64,000 bases of DNA, taken from the NCBI RefSeq assembly GCF_001637325.1, contig NZ_LRXL01000037.1:1-64000 (forward strand). Reading direction: 5' to 3'. Below, piece after piece: positions 36,656-45,503 of the stretch. Position 1 is the first letter of the stretch; each line of letters begins with the position of its first letter. Source of the DNA: Cochleicola gelatinilyticus. Lineage in GTDB: Bacteria > Bacteroidota > Bacteroidia > Flavobacteriales > Flavobacteriaceae. The notes under the pieces are model-generated. The model had not been told where the DNA came from, searched no databases, and was given only the letters and a program-made list of their open reading frames with translations. The position numbers were made by a program, and so were the translations under genes.

Positions 36656-37594
36656 ATGAAAACTGTAACGGTTGTTGGTTCTGGAATTATTGGTTTAACC
36701 ACGGCAATTGCCTTGCAAGAAAAGGGTTTTCAAGTAATGATTCTGGCTAAAGAATGTTACGAAAAAACCTTATCCAGTAAAGTGGGCGCAATATGGTTTC
36801 CCTTTGAAATTTACCCTTTAGAAAAAGCAAATCTATGGGCAGCAATGTCTTACCAACGATATAAAAAAGAAGCCAGGAAAAAGAGTGGAGTTACGTTCAT
36901 CCCATTTATATCGGCATATACAGTTAAAAGTAACATAGATTGGATTCAACAATTGCCTGAAGGAGCGGTGCGGGAAGCAACTAAAGAAGAACTTCCTTCA
37001 GGAATGAGAATGGGACATGTAGCATGTGTTCCGTTAGCCGAACCTCCTTTCTACCTTCCTTATTTATTCCAGTTATTTTTAGATAGTGGAGGAACATTTA
37101 GAAAGCAAACTATTACATCGATCGAGGTATTAAGTAGATTGGATGATTGGGTAGTAAATTGTACAGGGTTGGGGGCAAAGATCCTTTGTAATGATGATGC
37201 CATGTACCCTATTAGAGGACAAATTTTACGTTGTGCTAAGCTAAATACTATGTCTTTTGCAGATGGAACCCGAAAGGGTAATTTATGTTATGTAATTAAC
37301 CGAAGTGAAGATGCTATTATTGGGGGTACTGATTACAAAAACGACTGGAATATAAACACAGATATGGCCGATACAGATTTAATTTTAAACAGATTAAATG
37401 GATTTAATGTTAGTGCAGAAGTTCCAAAAATAAAAGAAATCGTGGTAGGATTACGTCCGGGGAGGACTGCTGTACGTTTTGAATTTGATCCTGTGCATGC
37501 AAATTTATTTCATAACTATGGTCATGGAGGAGCAGGGTATACAGTAGCCTGGGGATGTGCTACGGAGCTTGCGACAATTATGAGTAGCAAATAG
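36656..37594 (+). CDS. FAD-dependent oxidoreductase, D-amino-acid oxidase-like
   Basis: 312 residues of the DAO superfamily: the dinucleotide site VVGSGIIGLTTAIALQEKGF at the N-terminus, TGLGAKILCND in the FAD region, and a C-terminus with GLRPGRTAVRFE and NYGHGGAGYTVAWGCA. The last two match D-amino-acid and D-aspartate oxidases, where the Arg holds the substrate carboxylate and the glycine-rich segment binds FAD. Eukaryotic-like length and order; bacterial examples are known but scattered. A role in D-amino-acid catabolism or cell-wall turnover is inference. ATG at 36656 fits the Rossmann start; upstream in-frame codons overlap mazG. Confidence 0.8.
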   Translation: MKTVTVVGSGIIGLTTAIALQEKGFQVMILAKECYEKTLSSKVGAIWFPFEIYPLEKANLWAAMSYQRYKKEARKKSGVTFIPFISAYTVKSNIDWIQQLPEGAVREATKEELPSGMRMGHVACVPLAEPPFYLPYLFQLFLDSGGTFRKQTITSIEVLSRLDDWVVNCTGLGAKILCNDDAMYPIRGQILRCAKLNTMSFADGTRKGNLCYVINRSEDAIIGGTDYKNDWNINTDMADTDLILNRLNGFNVSAEVPKIKEIVVGLRPGRTAVRFEFDPVHANLFHNYGHGGAGYTVAWGCATELATIMSSK

Positions 37595-37646
37595 CTTTTT
37601 AGGTTACTGCTTTAAAAAAACATTACGCTACACATTTAAAATCACA

Positions 37647-39758
37647 TTATTCTCCTGTTTCCCGAACCGATTTAATTTTAGACAACTTCGCTTTCCATAC
37701 TTCAAGTTGTTCTTTATGGCGATTAATATTTTTATGCACTTCTTTCACCATTGGATTGTCATCGGGAACATGTTGGAAAAACCCTAAGTTGTTTTCCAAT
37801 TGCATAATTTCTGCTTTCGTTTCTTCAATTTTTTTGGAAATAAAGAAATGTTCATTTCGTAATTTGCGATCATCGTCCCGATTTGTAAGCGTATTTAATT
37901 TGTTGTCGAATTTTATTAATTCGGTTTCTTTTTTATCGAGGTCCAATTTGCCGAACATTCCATCAAGCGCTTTGTTAAACTTTTGCTCAACAGATCGTTT
38001 ATTATAAGGTACACGTCCTATTTCTTTCCAAGATTTTATCTGTTCTTTAATTCCCTTAAGATCTTCTTTATGATCTCCGGTAAACTTAAAGTCATCTAGC
38101 TTCTCTAGGAGTGCAATTTTTGCTTCGTAATTTGCTACTTCTTCTTTGTTAGCTTCATTTTTTTGCGCATGTAGGCGATCAAAATAATAATTACAAGCAG
38201 CTTTAAACTCTTTCCAAATGGCGTCGCTATCTTTTCTTGGTACGTGTCCTATTTGTCTCCAATCGTTTTGAATTTTCTTCATTAAAGGAGTGACCGTGTC
38301 AAAATCTTCACTGTCTTTATGTTTTTCAGCAACTGCTACAAGCTCACGTTTCTTTTCTAGATTTGTGTATTGTTCTTTTTTCTGATTTTTATAAAAAGTG
38401 TTTTTGGCCTTATTAAAATTTCGAGTGGCTTCTTTAAATGTATTCCAAGTTTCTTTATTATGAGATCTTGGTACTTTTCCAATTTCAAAGTAGGCGTCTC
38501 TCATTTTTTGTACCTCTTTCATTGCACTCTGCCATGCCTTATGGCTCGACCCTGTGTTTTCTGTAACTTCCCCAATTTTAGCAATTAGGTTTTTCTTTGC
38601 AACAAGATTTTCTTCGAATTTAGCTTCTTGTTCCTGCAGCTGTGCTTGACGCTTATCGTGTATAACAGAGGTGGCAGCACTAAATTTATCCCACACTTCA
38701 TCACGGTATTCTTTAGCGACAGGTCCAATCTCTTCTTTCCACATTTTATGAAGCATTTGTAACTCTCTAAATGCTTTATTGAGATCTTTTTGTTCTGCCA
38801 GTTCTTCGGCACGAATGATGAGTTTTAATTTCTGATCGAGATTGTGTTTAAAATCTAAATCACGAAATTCACGGTTTAAATGCAGAAAATCGTAAAAGTT
38901 CTCGACATGGTGGTGGTAGGTATTCCAAACAGTATTGTAAACATCTCTGGGAATCGCTCCCGCCTCATGCCAACGACTCTGTATGTCTTTAAAATGTTTG
39001 TACGTAGTATTTATGTTTTCTTCAGCACTTAGTAAGCCTTTCAACTCTTCAATAAGTGCTTCGCGCTTTTCTAAATTGGCTTGTAAGTCTTTCTTTAAAC
39101 TCTTGTAGTAATTGTTTCTTTTCTCTTTGTAATCGAAATAAAGCGTGTTAAACTCTTTTTTAATAGGGGTGGAGTAGTAAAAATCGATGATATTTCCACC
39201 TTCTGCTAAAAATTCTTCTTTTTTCTGAGCAAGTTCCTCATTAAACTTTGAATTAAATTCTGAACGTATTTCTTCAACGTCATTCTTAATGGTCTGAATA
39301 GGTTGATTCTTCAACAGGGTTTCCAATTCCTTAATAAGATCTTTTTTAGACAACGTACTGTAATCTTTTTCATCTTTATCGTCTGTCTCGCTTTCCTCTT
39401 CATCGTCAGACGAGCTTACTTCCTCTTCGTCCTCTTCGTCTGAATTGTTCTCTTCTTCTGAATTGGGCGTATTCTCTTCTTTTACTTCAGAATTACTCTC
39501 TTCCTTTTTTTCTTCTGAAGGGGCAGCAACTTCTTTTTTAGAGGGTTCTTTTTCATCTGAAGGAGTTTTGCTTGAAGCCTCATCTAGCATGGCTTTTGGA
39601 AGGTCACTAGTCTCTTCTGAAACTGCTTCAGACTTAGAAGTTTCTGATGCTTTTTCTGCTTCTTCTTTCAATCCTTTTTCAAGGGGGCCAGTTGCTTCTG
39701 GAGAAGGAGTTTTCGGAGTAGTATTTTCTGTGTTTTCGGGAATTTTGTTGTCAGACAT
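37647..39758 (-). CDS. DUF349 family protein with acidic low-complexity N-terminus
   Basis: 703 residues. Residues 1-140 are a Ser/Glu/Asp/Pro-rich stretch with little complexity (runs such as EEENNSDEEDEEEVSSSDD). The rest is helical, with several DUF349 repeats (segments of the WREIGxVPRxxxDxIWxxF type, e.g. WRQIGHVPRKDSDAIWKEF, and WHEAGAIPRDVYNTVWNTY), coiled-coil-like and rich in Lys/Glu. DUF349 proteins are common in Bacteroidota and of unknown function. The ATG at 39758 is chosen; the in-frame ATG at 39797 adds 13 residues of a different character. Confidence 0.8.
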   Translation of the reverse strand: MSDNKIPENTENTTPKTPSPEATGPLEKGLKEEAEKASETSKSEAVSEETSDLPKAMLDEASSKTPSDEKEPSKKEVAAPSEEKKEESNSEVKEENTPNSEEENNSDEEDEEEVSSSDDEEESETDDKDEKDYSTLSKKDLIKELETLLKNQPIQTIKNDVEEIRSEFNSKFNEELAQKKEEFLAEGGNIIDFYYSTPIKKEFNTLYFDYKEKRNNYYKSLKKDLQANLEKREALIEELKGLLSAEENINTTYKHFKDIQSRWHEAGAIPRDVYNTVWNTYHHHVENFYDFLHLNREFRDLDFKHNLDQKLKLIIRAEELAEQKDLNKAFRELQMLHKMWKEEIGPVAKEYRDEVWDKFSAATSVIHDKRQAQLQEQEAKFEENLVAKKNLIAKIGEVTENTGSSHKAWQSAMKEVQKMRDAYFEIGKVPRSHNKETWNTFKEATRNFNKAKNTFYKNQKKEQYTNLEKKRELVAVAEKHKDSEDFDTVTPLMKKIQNDWRQIGHVPRKDSDAIWKEFKAACNYYFDRLHAQKNEANKEEVANYEAKIALLEKLDDFKFTGDHKEDLKGIKEQIKSWKEIGRVPYNKRSVEQKFNKALDGMFGKLDLDKKETELIKFDNKLNTLTNRDDDRKLRNEHFFISKKIEETKAEIMQLENNLGFFQHVPDDNPMVKEVHKNINRHKEQLEVWKAKLSKIKSVRETGE

Positions 39759-39849
39759 TTTTTTCAATGTTAAAGTTCGTCGTACTTGCTGGGTCAAGAT
39801 ACTAACAACTGCTTAATTGGCAAAGCCTGAGTGGTTTTTTCGGTAAAAA

Positions 39850-40581
39850 TTAAGAATTCCAGATCTTCCACGATCTTTTGGCTTGAAATTCCAGCATTTT
39901 AAGTCCGTTGGTAACTCTAGCCCCTTTGGCAAATCCTCTTTTAAGGAATTCGGTTTCTCTAGGATTATAAATAAGGTCGAAGAGTAAATGATTTTCAGTA
40001 ATAAAGTGATAAGGAATGTCTGGGAAGTCTTGAATGTTAGGGAACGTTCCTAATGGAGTACAATTTATTACAAGGCAGTGTTTATGCATTATTTCACGAG
40101 TTAACTCCTTATACGTGTAATTGTTTGGTGTTTTTGTGCGCGAAACAAATTTATAATCGAATTCAAGCGTCTTTAATACGTAAGCTACCGCTTTAGAGGC
40201 ACCTCCGGTACCCAAAATGAGGGCTGTTTTTTTATGTAAAGGAAAAAACATGGCAAGGGCTTTTGCAAAACCATAATGGTCTGTATTGTAGCCTGTAAGT
40301 TTTTTATTGCGCGAAATTTTTATTGTATTTACAGCCCCTATTTTTTCCGCCTCTTTTTCTACGTTGTCGAGTAGCGGAAGAACAAGTTCTTTGTAGGGTA
40401 TCGTTACATTAAGTCCTTTAAGATTCTCTTCTTTTAAAACGATATCTTGCAATAAGTCTATATTTTCAAGATCAAAGTTGTGGTAGCTGTCTTTTCTTTT
40501 TTCATTTTCAAATTTTATACTAAAAAAAGTCTTTGAAAATGAATAGGATATGTTTTTGCCAATTAATCCGTATTTAGCCAT
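39850..40581 (-). CDS. aroE: Shikimate dehydrogenase
   Basis: Reduces 3-dehydroshikimate with NADPH in the chorismate pathway. 243 residues, a little shorter than the E. coli enzyme (272). KNISYSFSKTFFS near the N-terminus holds the substrate serines, LNVTIPYKE the catalytic Lys, and LGTGGASKAVAYVL the NADP site; GLKMLEFQAKRSWKIW is the usual C-terminus. Its start overlaps the end of the upstream DUF368 gene by eight bases, so the two are translationally coupled. Confidence 0.93.
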   Translation of the reverse strand: MAKYGLIGKNISYSFSKTFFSIKFENEKRKDSYHNFDLENIDLLQDIVLKEENLKGLNVTIPYKELVLPLLDNVEKEAEKIGAVNTIKISRNKKLTGYNTDHYGFAKALAMFFPLHKKTALILGTGGASKAVAYVLKTLEFDYKFVSRTKTPNNYTYKELTREIMHKHCLVINCTPLGTFPNIQDFPDIPYHFITENHLLFDLIYNPRETEFLKRGFAKGARVTNGLKMLEFQAKRSWKIWNS

Positions 40582-41596
40582 TTGAGTTATTTCTTGCTTT
40601 TTGGTACCAATCTAAACTCAGTACGATAATAATTCCTACGAAAATAAAGAAAATGGCCAAAATCGTGTCGAGCGAAAATTCTGATGGAAAGTAACGGTCA
40701 TACCCCTTAATGATCTCTCTTCCATTGGCATCGTATTGTAAATTACCTAGCGCATCGAGCTCTACTATTTTTTCTTTCCAAGGCCATACTACTCCTAAAG
40801 AACCCGCTATAAAACCGATAATTACTGCATAGGTTGCTTTTTTATATCTTTTTAACACATAGGCCAATAAATGAGATAACGATACAAGTCCCGTTAAAGA
40901 CCCTAATGAAAATACGACCAGCACTTTTAAAAGCTGTAGCCGTTCAGTATTTTCCATAAACGCTAAATCTCCTTGTAAAAGATCGGCTACTGTGTCATAC
41001 AAAGCGTTTACTGAGTCGACCAGTAATAGCACATAATTTCCTAATAAAATAAGTATGAACGAGCCTGAAAGCCCTGGAAGTGTCATCCCTGAAACACCAA
41101 TAATTCCACATGCAAAAACGAAAATTAGATTGGTGTTTTCTTTAGCAGGTTCTAAAAAGCTAATGCTTACTCCAGCTATAATACCGCAGAGCAAATAGGC
41201 AACATATTTACGGGACCATTCGCCAAAATCTTTTGTAATAAAATAAATCGAACCAATAATCAAACCGAAGAATCCCGCCCAAACATACAATTCGAAATTT
41301 ACAATAAGGTAATCTAAAATTTTAGAAACACTAAAGTAACTTATAATCATTCCTAGAATTAGGAGTCCTAAAAAAGAACCATTAATGTATCTGTAAAAAC
41401 TTTTAAATCGACCGTTTATTAATAAGGCAAATGCTTTCCTGTTTACTTTTTGAAGGGAATATATAAATTCTTCGTAGAACCCTGCTACAAAAGCAACGAG
41501 ACCACCCGAAACTCCCGGCACTTTATTAGCAGCGCCCATGCCAAGTCCTTTTAAAACAAGCCAGATCTTATCGTTAAAAGAACGATTTTCCTGCAT
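40574..41596 (-). CDS. DUF368 membrane protein, PopT-type polyprenyl-phosphate transporter (copy 2)
   Basis: 340 residues with about nine to ten membrane helices. The N-terminal GMGAANKVPGVSGGLVAFVAGFYEE and the mid-protein GVSGMTLPGLSGSFILILLG form the paired inverted motifs of DUF368. Published work on DUF368 proteins of Vibrio cholerae and Staphylococcus identifies PopT-type flippases that return undecaprenyl phosphate to the cytoplasmic face; by family, that is the likely role here. A second copy lies directly upstream. Overlap with aroE suggests one transcript. Confidence 0.85.
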   Translation of the reverse strand: MQENRSFNDKIWLVLKGLGMGAANKVPGVSGGLVAFVAGFYEEFIYSLQKVNRKAFALLINGRFKSFYRYINGSFLGLLILGMIISYFSVSKILDYLIVNFELYVWAGFFGLIIGSIYFITKDFGEWSRKYVAYLLCGIIAGVSISFLEPAKENTNLIFVFACGIIGVSGMTLPGLSGSFILILLGNYVLLLVDSVNALYDTVADLLQGDLAFMENTERLQLLKVLVVFSLGSLTGLVSLSHLLAYVLKRYKKATYAVIIGFIAGSLGVVWPWKEKIVELDALGNLQYDANGREIIKGYDRYFPSEFSLDTILAIFFIFVGIIIVLSLDWYQKARNNSNG

Positions 41597-41723
41597 TCGG
41601 TTTTGTGGTAATATTTTGGTTAGTGATTCCTGTTACTTAAGTCGCATAAAGCTATTATAAATTTAGGGAACAAATAGTTGAGACTATGTTAAAAGCAGTA
41701 AAAACAACTTTGAGAAGCTTTAT

Positions 41724-42698
41724 TTAGAGTGTTTCTTTCTTTTTTGCAATTCGTTCTAGGATAAAAATACTTAAAAACCCAAGACTCATAAAGAGAATAG
41801 CCAAGCCTATTTGTGCTTCATCGGGATAGTTTCCGGGCAACACACTTTTTTCTAAAAATGGAATTTCCTCTCCATTGTGATTCACTCGAAATTCTAAAAC
41901 TTCCTTCCAAGGCCATATTTTATTAAGAGCTCCTATCATAAACCCTGTAAGCACTGCAAGAATAATATTTTTGTGATGCTTAAACATCCAATTTAAAATA
42001 CCCGAAAAAGACTTTAAACCCACAATAGCTCCTATTCCAAATACACACAACTTTAAAAATGCTCCAGAAAATAAATCCCAGTTCATTTTTGAAACTCCAT
42101 CCCCTAATTGAGATAAGGTTCCTATAACAGCTTCATAAGCCCCTAAAAGTAACAGAATAAAAGCTCCTGAAATTCCAGGGAGAATCATAGCAATAATCGC
42201 TACAAAACCAGCTAAAAATAAAAACCAGGTACTGTCGGGAGTACCAATAGGTTTTGCAAGTGTGATGGCGTATGCAATGGCCGCTGCAATTATAATTGAA
42301 ACGATTACTTTAAAATTCCAGGAAGTAATTTGTTTTCCAACGTAAAGAATACTTGCTATAACCAATCCAAAGAAAAAAGACCACACTAAAATAGGATGCT
42401 CGGTTAACAGAAACGTAATAATTTTTGCTAATGAAAGGATACTTATAGCAACTCCCAAAAATAAAGCAACTAGAAAAGAAAGGTTGTACTGCTTCCAAGC
42501 TTTTTTAAATCCATCTTTTTTCCAAAGACTAAAAAAGCCTAGATCGAAGTTGTGAATGGTTTCAATAAGCTCTTCGTAAATACCAGAAATAAATGCGATG
42601 GTTCCACCAGATACACCTGGCACTACATCGGCAGCACCCATGGCAAGCCCTTTAGCGGTAATTAGTAAATACTGTAAAAACGAGCGAGATTCAGGCAT
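41724..42698 (-). CDS. DUF368 membrane protein, PopT-type polyprenyl-phosphate transporter (copy 1)
   Basis: 324 residues, again with about nine helices and the DUF368 pair GMGAADVVPGVSGGTIAFISGIYEE and MILPGISGAFILLLLGAYE. Closer than the downstream copy to typical family sequences (GGT and GAF rather than GGL and GSF). Two adjacent DUF368 genes recur in Flavobacteriia; they may act on different lipids, under different pH or sodium conditions, or together. About 130 bases separate the copies; the TPR gene lies 34 bases upstream. Confidence 0.85.
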   Translation of the reverse strand: MPESRSFLQYLLITAKGLAMGAADVVPGVSGGTIAFISGIYEELIETIHNFDLGFFSLWKKDGFKKAWKQYNLSFLVALFLGVAISILSLAKIITFLLTEHPILVWSFFFGLVIASILYVGKQITSWNFKVIVSIIIAAAIAYAITLAKPIGTPDSTWFLFLAGFVAIIAMILPGISGAFILLLLGAYEAVIGTLSQLGDGVSKMNWDLFSGAFLKLCVFGIGAIVGLKSFSGILNWMFKHHKNIILAVLTGFMIGALNKIWPWKEVLEFRVNHNGEEIPFLEKSVLPGNYPDEAQIGLAILFMSLGFLSIFILERIAKKKETL

Positions 42699-42732
42699 AG
42701 GATTAAATTTCTAAGCCTCAAAAATACATAAA

Positions 42733-44136
42733 TTATAAGGATGCTTTTTTGAAACTTGCTATAATTTCCTGTACCGGTTTCATCGTATAAACGGTTGGGA
42801 ATAGTTCTTCTAAAACCATTACAAAATCGAATTCAATTTTTAATCCGTTTCTTAAGTGAAAACGTCCCTTTGTAGCTTCATTTAAAAAGTAATAAATTCC
42901 AGCTAAACGAAATTCAATTTCTGCACATTCCGGGTAAAATTCGGCCGACTGATTTAAATTATTGATAGCCGCTTCAAATTCCCCTAGTTTTATAAGAATA
43001 TCACATCGTGTGAGCCAAGTTTCTAACTCGTAATTACCCAGTTCTAAAGTTCTTCGGAAGCCGTGCTCTGCCTCTTCAAACAGATTTAGGCGGTTGTTGA
43101 TCTTTGCATACCGTTTCCAGTACAACACATTTTCACTGTCTATATTTATCGCTTTGTCAATAAAATATAACGCCTTTTGGTAATCTTTGCCTCTAAAATA
43201 AAAATCGGTAATTGCGATCCACCCTTTATCAAGAAGCGAATCTTCTTCAACACATTTGGTATAGAATTGAAGCGCCAACTCTTTATTTCCTAACTTTTCA
43301 TGACATTTTCCAATACGCAACAATGCAAACGAAGTAGGATCGTCTAACCCTAACGTAATGGTATAGCTCTCAATTGCTTCATTATACCGTTTCATTTTTT
43401 CGAGTACTTTCCCTTTTTCAAGGTAGGCACCTATAAAACTATCGTCGCTAATAATAGCAAAGTCGTATGCGGCCAATGCTTTTTTATACTCTTTTAAAGC
43501 AAAGTATTGCTTTCCAACTTGATGCCACGCGACTTCACAATAAGGATTTTTATTTAAAAAATCATTTAAATATTCAATCGCTTCCTCATGTTGTTCTAAA
43601 TATTCAAAACAGTAAATAATATTGTACAATGCCGAATAATCCATCTCGTCATCTTCCAGGCATTTTATAAAGTAATACTTAGCATTTTCAAAATCTTCAA
43701 GGAAAAGATACTCCATTCCTATAAGAGAAAACACATCGGTCACATCGTCGGTGATTTTTAGAGCCATTTCTAGCAACTGAATCGCCTTTTTATGTTCGTC
43801 ACGACGGGATAAGATATTCGCTTTCTGAATATAGATTTCCTCATTAGATTGCTCTAATACATATAAGGTATCTAGCAATTCATCTGCCGTGTCTAGTTCA
43901 TTTTCGAAAATATGCATCTCCACCTGAAACAACTTTAAGTTGGTCGATGAAGGATGTTGCTCCAATCCCAGTTTTACTGCCTTTTTCGCAAGGGCGATTT
44001 TTCCACTTTCTAAGTAATGATGAATGATATTTTCGAACTCTTCAGAGTCAAAAAATAGCACATTATTCGTCTTTAACATGGATTCAAATCGGGAAAGGGA
44101 GAAATTGTTGTTGTGCTCGTTCGGGCTTAATTGCAT
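42733..44136 (-). CDS. Tetratricopeptide-repeat protein
   Basis: 467 residues made almost wholly of TPR-like helix pairs (ALAAYDFAIISDDSFIGAYL, ALYFIDKAINIDSENVLYWK and similar every 34 residues, at least ten repeats). No signal peptide or membrane segment is visible, so it should be cytoplasmic. Acts as a protein-binding scaffold; the partner is unknown. It lies upstream of the DUF368 pair on the same strand, close enough (34 bases) for one transcript. Confidence 0.85.
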   Translation of the reverse strand: MQLSPNEHNNNFSLSRFESMLKTNNVLFFDSEEFENIIHHYLESGKIALAKKAVKLGLEQHPSSTNLKLFQVEMHIFENELDTADELLDTLYVLEQSNEEIYIQKANILSRRDEHKKAIQLLEMALKITDDVTDVFSLIGMEYLFLEDFENAKYYFIKCLEDDEMDYSALYNIIYCFEYLEQHEEAIEYLNDFLNKNPYCEVAWHQVGKQYFALKEYKKALAAYDFAIISDDSFIGAYLEKGKVLEKMKRYNEAIESYTITLGLDDPTSFALLRIGKCHEKLGNKELALQFYTKCVEEDSLLDKGWIAITDFYFRGKDYQKALYFIDKAINIDSENVLYWKRYAKINNRLNLFEEAEHGFRRTLELGNYELETWLTRCDILIKLGEFEAAINNLNQSAEFYPECAEIEFRLAGIYYFLNEATKGRFHLRNGLKIEFDFVMVLEELFPTVYTMKPVQEIIASFKKASL

Positions 44137-44282
44137 ACGATGCTTTTTAACTGTTTCTTCTTAATTAAAGATACTAATGTAAACCGAAGTTCAATAAATA
44201 TGCCGCTATTGTTGTTAACAGGCTTATTAACACGATTTTTGGTCTTTATTTTACTGAATTGAAGGCGTTTAGTAAGATGCTA

Positions 44283-45464
44283 TTAACAGGAAATGCTATC
44301 GAGTATTTTTGTCAAGATGGCACAACCTTCTTTTATTTCTTCTTCAGAAATGGTTAGTGGGGGAGTAATTCGAATGGCGCGAGGCTCAAACAAAAGCCAA
44401 AACAGTATCAAACCGTGATCTTTACATTTTAAAATTACTTCGGAAGCTATTTCGGCAGTTTCAACCATGGCTGCTAACATGAGCCCTTTGCCGCGGATTT
44501 CTTTTATAAGAGGGTGTTTTAATTCATTTCTGAAGATTTTTTCTTTCCGAAGCGTTTCAGAAATCAAATCTGTTTCAATTAATTCTTGTAATGTTGCGAG
44601 CGCTGCTGAAGCTATCACGGGATTTCCGCCAAAGGTGGTAATGTGTCCCAACTTCGGATTCTCTTTCAGTAATGCCATGTGCGCTTCCGAAGCTGTAAAA
44701 GCACCAATGGGGAGTCCGCCACCCATTCCTTTACCCATTACAAGAATATCGGGGACGATTCCGAAGTGCTGAAATCCGAATAATTTTCCAGTCCGACCAA
44801 AACCCGGTTGAATCTCATCTAAGATCAAGAGAGTACCAGTTTCATCGCAACGTTCTCTAACTTTTTTTAAATAGTCATTTTTCGGAAGAATAAATCCTGC
44901 CCCGCCTTGAATGGTTTCCATCACCACGGCAGCAGTAGCGGATGTAATCTTTTTAAGATCATCTACAGCATTAAACGTGATTTCATGACAGTCGGGCAGC
45001 AACGGTTCGAAGGCTTTTTTTCGTTCTTCATAGCCCATAAGACTTAAAGAACCCATCGTATTGCCGTGATAGGCATGATGCATATATAACAATTCGGTTC
45101 TTCCGGTTGCGCGTCGTGCCAGTTTCATTGCGCCTTCGATGGCTTCTGTACCACTATTCACTAAATAGGTAGTTTCTAAAGGGCTTGGGAGTTGCTCTGC
45201 TAATAATTTAGTAAGCGCTATAGCGGGCGATTGAATGTATTCGCCATAGACCATGACATGCATGTATTTTTCAACTTGTGCTTGTATAGCTTTCACGACT
45301 CTCGGATGACTATGTCCTAATGTACACGCGGAAACACCAGCGACGAAATCGAGATGTTTGTTTCCATTCGTGTCGTAAATATAACTTCCTGTAGCGTGTG
45401 AAACTTCCATCGCTAAGGGATGTGGTGTGGTTTGCGTCTGGTATTTTAGAAAGTCTTTTTTCAT
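44283..45464 (-). CDS. Class III aminotransferase, ornithine/acetylornithine-like
   Basis: 393 residues of the PLP-dependent class III fold: VAGVSACTLGHSHPRV near the N-terminus, NSGTEAIEGAMKLARRATGR, LLILDEIQPGFGRTGKLFGF (with the Asp that holds PLP), and DILVMGKGMGGGLPIGAF with the Lys that forms the internal aldimine. Databases usually call it aspartate aminotransferase family protein. The substrate is not fixed by sequence; acetylornithine, ornithine or another omega-amine are candidates. The OstA-like gene lies 40 bases upstream on the same strand. Confidence 0.9.
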   Translation of the reverse strand: MKKDFLKYQTQTTPHPLAMEVSHATGSYIYDTNGNKHLDFVAGVSACTLGHSHPRVVKAIQAQVEKYMHVMVYGEYIQSPAIALTKLLAEQLPSPLETTYLVNSGTEAIEGAMKLARRATGRTELLYMHHAYHGNTMGSLSLMGYEERKKAFEPLLPDCHEITFNAVDDLKKITSATAAVVMETIQGGAGFILPKNDYLKKVRERCDETGTLLILDEIQPGFGRTGKLFGFQHFGIVPDILVMGKGMGGGLPIGAFTASEAHMALLKENPKLGHITTFGGNPVIASAALATLQELIETDLISETLRKEKIFRNELKHPLIKEIRGKGLMLAAMVETAEIASEVILKCKDHGLILFWLLFEPRAIRITPPLTISEEEIKEGCAILTKILDSISC

Positions 45465-45503
45465 GCAGCGTACCGTTTAAGCGGGAATTAATTTTCGAAG
45501 TAA

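Noticed and set aside
39445-39816. 123-residue plus-strand frame
   Set aside because: Antisense of the acidic low-complexity region of the DUF349 gene, giving a Ser/Phe-rich artefact.
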